Positions 7,649-14,564 of a stretch of DNA of 64,000 nucleotides are shown in pieces. Below the pieces are notes generated by a model. That model saw only the letters and a list, made by a program, of their open reading frames with translations. It was not told the DNA's origin and did no database searches. The first letter of the stretch is position 1. The number at the start of each line of letters is the position of its first letter. This stretch comes from Planctobacterium sp965279005 (GTDB lineage: Bacteria; Pseudomonadota; Gammaproteobacteria; Enterobacterales; Alteromonadaceae): positions 496,001 to 560,000 of the forward strand of contig CBDIHK010000026.1 in the NCBI GenBank assembly GCA_965279005.1. The letters are read 5' to 3'. The translations under genes and the position numbers were made by a program.

Positions 7649-8227
7649 ATGAACTTAGACAGGAAGGCAATTCGCCAACTGGTTCGGCAACGGCGACGGG
7701 CATTATCGGGGCAAGAACAAACCCAAGCAGCTAGCGCGCTGGTTGCACAAGCGAGGATTTCTGGACTTTTGGCCGAACCGCAGGCCTGCGCCCTCTACAT
7801 TAGCAATGATGGTGAGCTAGACCCTAGCCTGTTGATACAAGCCTTGTGGCAGGTAGGCTGCACTGTGGTTTTGCCGGTGTTGCACCCCTTCAGCAAAGGC
7901 CATTTACTATTTTTGCGCTACGAGCAAAATAGTGTTTTGGTCAATAACCGCTACAACATTCCCGAGCCAACCTTAAATGTGCAGAGCGTCGTCTTAAAAA
8001 ACAAACTAGATATCATTTTTGTGCCACTTGTGGCGTTTGACCAGCATGGCAACCGCTTGGGTATGGGCGGCGGTTATTATGACCGCACGTTAGCAAGCCT
8101 ACCGAAACATACACGGCTGATAGGCTTAGCCCACGATATCCAAGAAGTGCAACGATTACCAAAGCAAGCCTGGGATGTCAGTATGGGTGGGATCTTAACA
8201 CCTAGCAGATTCATCAAAACCAAATAG
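7649..8227 (+). CDS. fau: 5-formyltetrahydrofolate cyclo-ligase
   Basis: 192 residues, normal length. The N-terminal RKAIRQLVRQRRRALS, the central LPVLHPFSKGHLLFLRY and the family hallmark GNRLGMGGGYYDRTLA identify the ATP-dependent enzyme that converts 5-formyl-THF to 5,10-methenyl-THF in one-carbon metabolism. In many gammaproteobacteria this gene (ygfA) follows the 6S RNA gene and zapA; here the duplicated doxX gene precedes it, and no 6S-like RNA was recognised in the 137-bp gap. rpiA follows on the same strand, in the usual neighbourhood. Confidence 0.93.
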   Translation: MNLDRKAIRQLVRQRRRALSGQEQTQAASALVAQARISGLLAEPQACALYISNDGELDPSLLIQALWQVGCTVVLPVLHPFSKGHLLFLRYEQNSVLVNNRYNIPEPTLNVQSVVLKNKLDIIFVPLVAFDQHGNRLGMGGGYYDRTLASLPKHTRLIGLAHDIQEVQRLPKQAWDVSMGGILTPSRFIKTK

Positions 8228-8316
8228 GAACTAGCTTGAATTGGGCTTTGATTCACTAAAAGGAAATGACCTGCGCTTAGTATCAAGCAACTCGAATAGA
8301 ACATAATAAATATCCA

Positions 8317-8490
8317 ATGAGCAGATTTGTCGGACTATTAATACGCCGTCAAAAGGCCATAATTTTCAGTGTGATAGGCTTTGCTGTGTTTTATGGTGCC
8401 ACACGTTATGCCCTTGGTTTTTCAATATTTAATTCCGATTCCATCAAGTATTTGCTCACTCAGTGGCATGCGCGACAAACTGGGCGGTAA
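8317..8490 (+). CDS. Possible 57-residue single-span membrane peptide
   Basis: ATG at 8317 opens a frame with MSRFVGLLIRRQKAI, a hydrophobic stretch (IIFSVIGFAVFYGA) and a tail ending RQTGR. The C-terminal third is encoded by a copy of a dispersed repeat end (8432-8463) that is also found at both ends of the 34.5-kb element, so repeat insertion has shaped this frame. There is no obvious ribosome binding site. It could be a small membrane protein or a remnant; low confidence. Confidence 0.3.
   Translation: MSRFVGLLIRRQKAIIFSVIGFAVFYGATRYALGFSIFNSDSIKYLLTQWHARQTGR
8432..8463 (+). repeat. Dispersed repeat end (solo copy)
   Basis: 32 bp containing CCGATTCCAT and AAGTATTTGCTCACTCAG. They match the terminal inverted repeats of the element at 34462-34725 (30 of 32 positions against the consensus formed from the two ends). 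No second inverted end is seen within the surrounding 400 bp, so this is a solo or decayed copy. Confidence 0.65.
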
Positions 8491-8595
8491 CCAGCAGCAA
8501 CTATATTTTTTGTACAACTACTGTAGATTTCTGCGAACACGCATCCAACTGCTAACCGCCTAGTAAATAAGCACTGCAAACTCTCACGATAGCGC

Positions 8596-8601
8596 TATAA
8601 T
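8596..8601 (+). promoter_or_regulatory. Candidate -10 box of rpiA
   Basis: A perfect TATAAT, 29 nt before the rpiA start codon. The hexamer 17 bp further upstream (CACTGC) is a poor -35, so the promoter assignment rests mainly on the -10 box and its position. Confidence 0.45.
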
Positions 8602-8630
8602 GCGCTCAATTTCACCTTAGGAAATAAACC

Positions 8631-9287
8631 GTGGATCAAGATCAGAAAAAACGCGCAGTTGCCAATGCGGCACTCGCTTATATACAGCCTGGAGCCATTA
8701 TAGGCGTAGGTACTGGCTCAACAGTGAATTATTTCATAGATGGCCTAGCCGACTACGTAGACGATATCGAAGCAGCGGTCTCCAGTTCTGAGCAAAGTAC
8801 CGAGCGGCTAAAAAAGCTTGGCATTGAAGTATTGGACTTGAACCAAGTGGGTAATATTGAGATCTACGTAGACGGTGCTGACGAAATTACTGAACACAAA
8901 CATATGATCAAAGGTGGTGGTGCAGCCCTAACTCGAGAAAAAATTGTTGCTGCGGTAGCGAGGCAGTTTATTTGCATTATCGATGACAGTAAACAAGTTC
9001 CAATTCTAGGAAAATTCCCGTTGCCAGTTGAAGTGATACCGATGGCGCGTTCCTATGTTGCTAGGGAACTTGTGAAACTAGGTGGCGATCCAGAGTACCG
9101 GGAAGGCGTTGTAACTGACAATGGTAATGTCATCCTGGATGTCTATAACCTGGAGATTTTAGATCCAGTTGAACTTGAGAGTAAGATAAACGGTATCGTC
9201 GGTGTGGTGACCAATGGATTATTTGCAAAGCGCGGCGCTAACACCGTATTAGTCGGTACTGATGAAGGTGTGGTTACCATAAAATAA
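8631..9287 (+). CDS. rpiA: Ribose-5-phosphate isomerase A
   Basis: 218 residues, standard length. GVGTGSTVNYFIDGL (phosphate loop), SSSEQSTERLKKLG, YVDGADEIT and IKGGGAALTREKIVA are the conserved RpiA blocks; the aspartates of DGADE and the lysine and glutamate of the LTREK region form the active site. It interconverts ribose 5-phosphate and ribulose 5-phosphate in the pentose phosphate pathway. The start is GTG with TAGGA about 8 nt upstream. The gene normally neighbours serA on one side; here a 3-kb AT-rich island has separated them. Confidence 0.96.
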   Translation: MDQDQKKRAVANAALAYIQPGAIIGVGTGSTVNYFIDGLADYVDDIEAAVSSSEQSTERLKKLGIEVLDLNQVGNIEIYVDGADEITEHKHMIKGGGAALTREKIVAAVARQFICIIDDSKQVPILGKFPLPVEVIPMARSYVARELVKLGGDPEYREGVVTDNGNVILDVYNLEILDPVELESKINGIVGVVTNGLFAKRGANTVLVGTDEGVVTIK

Positions 9288-9299
9288 CAGCCATTCTAT

Positions 9300-9332
9300 T
9301 AAAAATGGCCTAACCAGCGAGGTCAGGCCATT
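9300..9332 (-). terminator. Terminator of exported-protein gene 1 (minus strand)
   Basis: AATGGCCT (9304-9311) pairs with AGGCCATT (9325-9332). Read on the minus strand the stem is followed by TTTTTAATAG, as expected for the gene ending at 9382. It may also slow transcription coming out of rpiA. Confidence 0.65.
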
Positions 9333-9381
9333 CGGTAAAGATATTTATTAAGCTAATCAGCTCTATCAGGCATGATAAGTC

Positions 9382-9750
9382 TTAAAAGCCAGTTTCATAT
9401 TCTGCCGTTGCTTCCACTATCTTAAAGCGGTCACCTGGCGGCAAAATCAAGACGGCACGCACATTAGTAAATACATAGGCTGGAATACTCCTGCTGCAAC
9501 TGGTGGCACCATTAGGTGCATTACAGCCTTCGATCCAAATGGTATCTAAAATCGTTTCACCTTCAGGATTGATAGTGAAAGTAGCATTGGTCGACCTCCC
9601 AAAAGAAAAGTCAAAACCGGAACAGAAGTTGCCGGATTGGTAGACACTACCGCCTTGCGTGGCCATAGTACAGCTCATTGAAGCCGCGTGGCTTTTGAAT
9701 GCCATCAAACCAAACATAGAGAGCAGCGTTATCATTAGGTACTTTTTCAT
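9382..9750 (-). CDS. Small exported cysteine-containing protein, array member 1
   Basis: 122 residues. A signal peptide (MKKYLMITLLSMFGLMAFKSHA) precedes a mature part of about 100 residues with four or five cysteines. Shared blocks with the next two genes are GFDFSFGRST, ETILDTIWIEGC, APNG, LILPPGDRFK and the C-terminal YETGF. AAGGA lies upstream of the ATG at the right spacing. I do not recognise the family. The beta-strand-like alternation and paired cysteines suggest a compact, disulfide-stabilised periplasmic or secreted domain. It has its own conserved upstream element (9812-9850) and its own terminator, so it is transcribed alone. Confidence 0.85.
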   Translation of the reverse strand: MKKYLMITLLSMFGLMAFKSHAASMSCTMATQGGSVYQSGNFCSGFDFSFGRSTNATFTINPEGETILDTIWIEGCNAPNGATSCSRSIPAYVFTNVRAVLILPPGDRFKIVEATAEYETGF

Positions 9751-9811
9751 TATGTATTATCCTTTTGTTATTTATTGTCAATTTACGGTTATTTTTTTGA
9801 CCGCCGAATGA

Positions 9812-9850
9812 GTGTAATATAATTACCTTTATATGCAACGTTTTTTTGCC
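9812..9850 (-). promoter_or_regulatory. Conserved upstream element, array member 1
   Basis: On the plus strand, GTAATATAATTACC followed by ATGCAACG and a T-rich stretch. The equivalent sequence occurs upstream of all four array genes at a similar distance from the start (about 60-100 nt). On the coding strand it reads (T)GCAT-n-GG(T)A-n-TATATTA, which can hold a -10-like TATATT. A short 5'-leader hairpin with ACCG/CGGT arms follows before the start codon. Confidence 0.6.
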
Positions 9851-10117
9851 ACAAAAATATAATAAAGTTTTTCAGCCCGTGCGTTAGGCAAGCGCCAGCA
9901 AAAAAACCACTACAACGAGAACATAAGAAATTGATATTTATATGGAAATAAACTGTTCAGCAGGAGAACTCAGCGCCCAATAACGCGTCTTTCAGCCCAC
10001 CTCTATCGAACAGTTTTATGTGTCGAAAATTGGCCTAACCGAAAATGGTTAAGCCAACAAATCTAGGTAATTATATATCACTGATTATTCAGCGGGTTAT
10101 ACCCCTGTAGAGGTTTT
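9851..10117. other. AT-rich spacer of the array
   Basis: No gene recognised. It contains a stem TTGGCCTAACC (10030-10040) / GGTTAAGCCAA (10047-10057) with one mismatch; on the minus strand TTTTCG follows it, so it is a plausible terminator for array member 2. Confidence 0.55.
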
Positions 10118-10489
10118 TTAGAAGCCCGTCTCATAACCTGCAGTGGCACTCACTTCTTTGAAACGGTCACCAGGAGGCAAAATCAAAATCGCTCGTGCAG
10201 TTAATGACGAGTATGCGCGTAGGCTAGTGGTGCAGCTCATGGCACCGTTAGGTGCGCTACAACCTTGAATCCAAATAGTATCCAAAATAGTTTCGCCATG
10301 TGGGTTAATGTTAAATGTGACATTGGTTGACCTACCAAACGAGAAGTCAAAGCCAAAGCAGTTACCTGGCCCACCTACGCTTTGACCACCTTGGGTAGCA
10401 ACGGTACAGGTCATATTAGCAGTTGCGTGGGATTTAAACGCCATCAAACCAAACATGGAAAACAAAGTGATGATTAAGTACTTTTTCAT
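10118..10489 (-). CDS. Small exported cysteine-containing protein, array member 2
   Basis: 123 residues from the ATG at 10489, which has AGGA upstream and matches the MKKYL start of its paralogs; an extension to 10552 would absorb the conserved leader. The signal peptide is MKKYLIITLFSMFGLMAFKSHA. The mature part keeps MTCT, CFGFDFSFGRST, TILDTIWIQGCSAPNGAMSC, ARAILILPPGDRFKEVSATA and YETGF. It is closest to member 3 in the C-terminal half and to member 1 in the central FGRSTN block. Function unknown. Confidence 0.85.
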   Translation of the reverse strand: MKKYLIITLFSMFGLMAFKSHATANMTCTVATQGGQSVGGPGNCFGFDFSFGRSTNVTFNINPHGETILDTIWIQGCSAPNGAMSCTTSLRAYSSLTARAILILPPGDRFKEVSATAGYETGF

Positions 10490-10550
10490 TGTGTATTGTC
10501 CTATTTTTCTGTTGTTCTTCATTTTTCCGGTCACATTATTAACCGGAAAC

Positions 10551-10596
10551 AAGAGGTTAATATAGCTACCGTTTAATGCAAGCTATTTCACATTAC
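10551..10596 (-). promoter_or_regulatory. Conserved upstream element, array member 2
   Basis: GGTTAATATAGCTACC, then TTTAATGCAAGCTATTTCACAT. It is nearly identical to the element of member 3. Between it and the start codon, TTCCGGT...ACCGGAA (about 10525-10548) forms a leader hairpin. Confidence 0.65.
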
Positions 10597-11042
10597 AAAA
10601 ATTTAATAAAATATTTATTGAAAATTTTGATCCAAATATAAATTCAGATGAATGCAATTTTGAACGTTTTTATTACTAGTTAGATTAAAAATAACACGAT
10701 CCGACACACGCACATTAATGAGGGTTTTTAATAAAGCCATTTTCTGACCTTTCCATGCCACACTAATTCAATGAAAAATTACAACCCTGACAAATAAAAT
10801 GTTCAGCACTGAATGATAATACTGTTGTATAAAAGCAAACAATAACGACTAAGAGCTAACCAGAAATGAGATATATATTGAATATAAATGACAGTTCTTT
10901 AGAATTGAAACCTACCTACAAGCCGACAATTCTAGGAGTTATATTTATTACTTTTAGGAGATACCACAGGCTATTGAGAGAGAAGATATCAGATGCGTTT
11001 TTACTGGTTAATTAATCACATAAAACAGTTGTTTCCAACAGA
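10597..11042. other. Long AT-rich intergenic stretch, one possible micro-ORF
   Basis: About 450 bp, markedly AT-rich compared with flanking core genes. The only frame worth noting is 10866-11015 on the plus strand (49 codons, starting MRYILNINDSS and ending FLLVN), basic in the middle. It has no clear ribosome binding site and no recognised domain, so I do not call it a gene. Confidence 0.4.
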
Positions 11043-11077
11043 CAACAAACCTAGCTTTCGGGAGCTAGGTTTGTTGT
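11042..11077. terminator. Strong perfect hairpin after array member 3
   Basis: ACAACAAACCTAGCT (11042-11056) and its exact complement AGCTAGGTTTGTTGT (11063-11077), a 15-bp perfect stem with a 6-nt loop. It lies 45 bp past the stop codon of the minus-strand gene. The T-run is weak on either strand. Confidence 0.6.
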
Positions 11078-11122
11078 TATAGTTGTTGAGTGAGCAATCG
11101 TGCTCGCTAACAATACCCCTAT

Positions 11123-11491
11123 TTAGAAGCCGGTTTCATATTGTGCAGTTGCGCTTACTTCTTTGAAACGGTCACCAGGAGGCAAAATCAAAATAGCACG
11201 TGCAGTCTTTGAAGAATAAGCTGGAAGGTAAGTCTGGCAGCTCATGGCACCGTTAGGAGCACTACAACCTTCGATCCAGATAGTATTCAAAATAGTTTCA
11301 CCTTCAGCATTTATGCTGTAAGTAGCTGTAGTTCCCCTGCCAAAAGAGTAATCAAAGCCGAAACAGCCGCCAGAATACTGCGCCACTGAACCGCCTTGGG
11401 TAAACATAGTACAGCTCATTGATGAAGCATGGCTATTAAATGCCACCAAACCAAAAACAGAGAACAAAGTTACCAACAAGTACTTTTTCAT
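11123..11491 (-). CDS. Small exported cysteine-containing protein, array member 3
   Basis: 122 residues. The signal peptide is MKKYLLVTLFSVFGLVAFNSHA; AAGGAAG precedes the ATG. The mature domain has MSCTM, GGCFGFDYSFGRGT, ETILNTIWIEGCSAPNGAMSC, ARAILILPPGDRFKEVSATA and the terminal YETGF. The conserved cysteines fall in the same four positions as in members 1 and 2. Like those it is flanked by its own upstream element and terminator, pointing to tandem duplication of a whole transcription unit. Function unknown. Confidence 0.85.
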   Translation of the reverse strand: MKKYLLVTLFSVFGLVAFNSHASSMSCTMFTQGGSVAQYSGGCFGFDYSFGRGTTATYSINAEGETILNTIWIEGCSAPNGAMSCQTYLPAYSSKTARAILILPPGDRFKEVSATAQYETGF

Positions 11492-11559
11492 TTTAAATCT
11501 TCCTTTACATTGTCATTTTGTTTTTAAGACCGTCGGACATATATATTACCGACACAAAG

Positions 11560-11600
11560 AGAGTAATATAGCTACCGTTAAATGCAAGCAATTTCACATA
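11560..11600 (-). promoter_or_regulatory. Conserved upstream element, array member 3
   Basis: GAGTAATATAGCTACCG, then TTAAATGCAAGCAATTTCACAT, matching members 1, 2 and 4. A leader hairpin GTCGG...CCGAC (about 11531-11552) lies between the element and the start codon. Confidence 0.65.
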
Positions 11601-11900
11601 AAATATATGATAAAAGTATATAAATTGATGAATATAAAATTTTTTAGGATTGATTTTTTGAAAAGCACATAATTCAGAAATAAAATTTCTGTTTTCCCAC
11701 GAATTTGTGATGAAACCACTTTCCAAATAAACGGCACTTCTGTTATCAAGAAACATCCATTTAAGTTTCTCGATCAGCTTTGTTTGGTACTATTGTGATA
11801 CAGAACAGGAGGAAGACAAAGGTGAAATGGGTGAATTAGCTCGTTAACGAGTATAAACAACGCTCATCTGAACTTTACATTTACTAACAACAATAGTTAG
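11601..11900. other. AT-rich spacer between array members 3 and 4
   Basis: 300 bp with no convincing gene; the open frames are short and lack ribosome binding sites. Nothing beyond the conserved element at its left end is recognised. Confidence 0.45.
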
Positions 11901-12236
11901 CTATCGGTGCCGAAAATCTAAATTAACTCGACATTTACTGCCGGTCATGAATCTTAGCCCAGGAATTATAAATTCAAATACCGTGGGATCTGTTAAGGTT
12001 GAACAGCCTTGTTGCCACATCGAACTTAGCACTTCGCCGGCTTGCCGTTTAATGTCGAATGGAGCACTTGCCGGATTATTTTTGGAATAAGCAACAATGA
12101 GCCATGATCCAAAGCCAAATCCACACATCCTAATTTTATCAACAAGGCCGCTGCGATTTAACATTGGCTGGCAGCTGTAAGATATCAAGCCATACGAGGC
12201 TAGAAGCATTATTGCCAGTATTATGAAGTGATGCAA
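11901..12236 (-). CDS. Diverged member 4 of the exported-protein array
   Basis: 111 residues from a TTG start (12236) with AAGGA 9 nt upstream; an in-frame stop just upstream excludes longer starts. A hydrophobic N-terminus (FIILAIMLLASYGLIS) acts as signal or anchor. The rest aligns weakly but consistently with members 1-3: SCQ with SCT, CGFGF with CFGFD, SSMWQQGCS with NTIWIEGCS, and IIPGLRF with ILPPGDRF. The conserved C-terminal YETGF is replaced by NLDFRHR. It retains the family's upstream element. It is either a functionally shifted paralog or one in decay. Confidence 0.65.
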   Translation of the reverse strand: MHHFIILAIMLLASYGLISYSCQPMLNRSGLVDKIRMCGFGFGSWLIVAYSKNNPASAPFDIKRQAGEVLSSMWQQGCSTLTDPTVFEFIIPGLRFMTGSKCRVNLDFRHR

Positions 12237-12303
12237 GCTTGTGTGTCCTTACAGGTTATCGCTTTGTTCTGTCAATTCACCGGTAAAATATAAACCCAGA
12301 AGA

Positions 12304-12345
12304 GTAGGTTAATATACTTGCCTGATAATGCAAGCTGTTTTTGCG
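12304..12345 (-). promoter_or_regulatory. Conserved upstream element, array member 4
   Basis: GTAGGTTAATATAC followed by TGCC and TAATGCAAGCTGTTTTTGCG. It preserves the GTTAATATA, TGCC/TACC and AATGCAAGC blocks of the other three genes, although the coding sequence has diverged strongly. Confidence 0.6.
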
Positions 12346-12380
12346 TATTTTTTTACACCACAATGAAAAACTAAAAATGA

Positions 12381-12409
12381 TTGACTAAAGCGCTACGATC
12401 GCCTATCTT
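12381..12409 (+). promoter_or_regulatory. serA promoter
   Basis: -35 TTGACT (12381-12386), exactly 17 bp spacer, -10 TATCTT (12404-12409), a near-consensus sigma-70 promoter. The predicted start is about 12416, some 65 nt before the serA ATG. Confidence 0.75.
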
Positions 12410-12422
12410 TCACACGCCATTT

Positions 12423-12438
12423 AGACATCCAGACGTCT
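12423..12438. promoter_or_regulatory. Two adjacent MetJ-like boxes
   Basis: AGACATCC (12423-12430) directly followed by AGACGTCT (12431-12438). The second is the exact 8-bp met-box consensus and the first differs at the last positions; MetJ binds two or more such boxes in tandem. The site lies just downstream of the predicted serA transcription start, where a bound repressor would block transcription. Assignment to MetJ is inference from the motif. Confidence 0.55.
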
Positions 12439-12482
12439 TTTAAATTTCTGCTCCAAACGAGCCCTTTTATCGAATTAAGCCC

Positions 12483-13712
12483 ATGAGTAAAGTTTCCCTG
12501 CCCAAAGACAAGATTAAGATCCTATTATTAGAAGGTGTCCACCAGAGTGCCTTGGAAACCCTGAAATCCAACGGCTATAGCAATATCGAATACCTGAAGA
12601 CCTCTTTACCCGAGGCAGAGCTCATTGAAAAAGTTCAGGACGTCCACTTTATAGGGATCCGTTCCCGTACCCAGTTGAGTGAAACCGTGATCCAGGCAGC
12701 CAAAAAACTGGTGGGTGTTGGCTGTTTTTGCATTGGCACCAACCAAGTGGATCTGGTTGCAACGCAAACCCGCGGTATCCCGGTTTTTAACGCGCCATTT
12801 TCCAACACCCGCTCGGTTGCTGAGTTAGTACTGGGGGAGATTATTTTACTACTTCGCGGCATCCCTGCAAAAAACGCATCTGCCCACGCAGGCGGCTGGC
12901 AGAAATCAGCGGTTGGCTCCTTCGAAGCCCGTGGCAAAAAGCTCGGTATTATTGGCTATGGCCATATAGGCACCCAACTAAGTATATTGGCAGAGCATTT
13001 GGGTATGCAGGTACAGTTTTTTGATATCGAAGATAAATTGGTCTTAGGTAACGCCACCCAAGTTGCCAGTCTGACCCAACTGTTAAAAACGTCTGATGTT
13101 GTCAGCCTACACGTGCCTGAGACACCACAAACCCAAAATATGATTGGCGCAGCAGAACTGGAAGTGATGAAGCAAGGCGCGATACTCATAAACGCATCCC
13201 GCGGCACTGTAGTGGATATTGATGCCTTAGCTGAGTCGTTAAGTTCTGGAAAGATTGCTGGCGCCGCGATTGATGTATTCCCAGTTGAGCCCAAGTCAAA
13301 CCAAGAGGAGTTCGTCTCCCCACTTAGGGCGTTTGACAATGTCATTTTAACCCCCCATGTCGGTGGCAGTACCCAGGAAGCGCAAGAAAATATAGGCAAA
13401 GAAGTCGCGGGTAAAATCGCTAAATACAGTGACAACGGTAGCACCTTGTCGGCCGTGAATTTTCCAGAGGTAGCCTTGCCGGAGCACACCGGCTGCTCCC
13501 GGTTGTTACATATCCACCGCAACGAACCTGGTGTGTTGATTAAGATTAACCAAGCTTTCGCCGCCAACAATGTCAATATCGCAGCCCAGTACTTACAGAC
13601 CAATGAAAACATTGGTTATGTGGTTATTGATGTAGAAACAGACCATGCTGAAGTAGCTCTGCAAGAATTGAAAGCCATTCCTGCGACAATCAAAACCCGG
13701 ATCTTGCATTAG
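12483..13712 (+). CDS. serA: D-3-phosphoglycerate dehydrogenase
   Basis: 409 residues, the length of the E. coli-type enzyme with a C-terminal ACT domain. The NAD-binding motif is GIIGYGHIGTQLS; the catalytic region includes INASRGTVVDIDAL, and the histidine is in ILTPHVGGSTQEAQENIG. The C-terminal ACT domain (HRNEPGVLIKINQAF...NIAAQYLQT) gives serine feedback inhibition. It oxidises 3-phosphoglycerate to 3-phosphohydroxypyruvate, the first step of serine synthesis. It has a strong promoter, two met-box-like sites and its own terminator, so it is monocistronic. Confidence 0.97.
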   Translation: MSKVSLPKDKIKILLLEGVHQSALETLKSNGYSNIEYLKTSLPEAELIEKVQDVHFIGIRSRTQLSETVIQAAKKLVGVGCFCIGTNQVDLVATQTRGIPVFNAPFSNTRSVAELVLGEIILLLRGIPAKNASAHAGGWQKSAVGSFEARGKKLGIIGYGHIGTQLSILAEHLGMQVQFFDIEDKLVLGNATQVASLTQLLKTSDVVSLHVPETPQTQNMIGAAELEVMKQGAILINASRGTVVDIDALAESLSSGKIAGAAIDVFPVEPKSNQEEFVSPLRAFDNVILTPHVGGSTQEAQENIGKEVAGKIAKYSDNGSTLSAVNFPEVALPEHTGCSRLLHIHRNEPGVLIKINQAFAANNVNIAAQYLQTNENIGYVVIDVETDHAEVALQELKAIPATIKTRILH

Positions 13713-13740
13713 GTTATCTAACTTAAACGATTACCAAGAG

Positions 13741-13773
13741 AAAGGCCTAATCAAATGTGATTAGGCCTTTTTT
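13741..13773 (+). terminator. serA terminator
   Basis: AAAGGCCTAATCA, loop AATG, TGATTAGGCCTTTTTT: a 13-bp stem followed by a T-run. Confidence 0.92.
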
Positions 13774-13903
13774 AGTCAAAAGAATTTTTAACAACGTTTC
13801 TACTACCGTAACACCCTTCAAAGCGTGTACTTAAGGGCACACAATTGCACTTTACACGGGTAATTTTTCATTACAGTATTGAGCAAAGCAACCGGAGCGA
13901 CAA

Positions 13904-14167
13904 ATGACTGCTCTTAAGTTCGACGCAATGGCAATATTATGGTTTACCCTTTCCGCCTTGTTAGTGATTCCAGGATTTGCGCTTGTGATGACGGGTGGCT
14001 ACCACTTTCTGCTAGGTGTAATTAGCGCGAGTGCAGTCACTTTTTTACTAGGCTTGCAGCGGACCGCTAGAGCTTTGCCACAGGCGAGCTTCCGTAAAAT
14101 AGGACTAATACTAGCCATAATGATCGCTGTGCAGGGTGCTGTCATCGCAATGTTTGCTGGAGTGTGA
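13904..14167 (+). CDS. Small membrane protein, paralog a
   Basis: 87 residues, three hydrophobic segments (LWFTLSALLVIPGFALV, FLLGVISASAVTFLLG, IGLILAIMIAVQGAVIAMF). A basic loop LQRTARALPQASFRK lies between segments 2 and 3. The same loop and layout recur in the next gene, so the two are a paralogous pair. CCGGAGCG upstream of the ATG serves as ribosome binding site. Family unknown to me; probably inner-membrane. Confidence 0.7.
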   Translation: MTALKFDAMAILWFTLSALLVIPGFALVMTGGYHFLLGVISASAVTFLLGLQRTARALPQASFRKIGLILAIMIAVQGAVIAMFAGV

Positions 14168-14303
14168 ATTATCCCTGCTATCATAAAGCCCCGTGCCTTG
14201 CACTAAACCCAATCCAAGGGCGGCACGCAGCCCTTGTAATTTGCCAATGAACCCGGCAAACTCGGTCATTATAATAACCTTGTATTTTTAACGGGTATCA
14301 CCG

Positions 14304-14555
14304 ATGACAAACAAAGCATTAGCTTCAGCTTGGTTCGCGTTGGCAACCTTAGTGGTAATCTCCGCCCTAGCCACATTACCAACTACTGGCTGGTATATTA
14401 TGCCCGGGATAATGTGTTTGGGTATCGTCATATTTTTAGTAGGAGTGCAACGGACAAACAGGGCTCTGCCTAAACAACGCTATCGACAAATCATAATTGG
14501 CCTAGCCTTCGCAACCGCTATCTTCTGCAGTGTAGGTACGGTAATTTTTGGTTAA
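14304..14555 (+). CDS. Small membrane protein, paralog b
   Basis: 83 residues, three hydrophobic segments with the loop VQRTNRALPKQRYRQ, matching LQRTARALPQASFRK of the gene at 13904. Overall identity is modest, so the duplication is old. Each has its own spacer (136 bp between them), so co-transcription is uncertain. It is convergent with the ABC permease gene, 9 bp away. Function unknown. Confidence 0.7.
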   Translation: MTNKALASAWFALATLVVISALATLPTTGWYIMPGIMCLGIVIFLVGVQRTNRALPKQRYRQIIIGLAFATAIFCSVGTVIFG

Positions 14556-14564
14556 GTGTTGTTT

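Noticed and set aside
10866..11015. 49-codon frame in the AT-rich island
   Set aside because: No ribosome binding site, no domain, and chance frames of this size are expected in AT-rich DNA.
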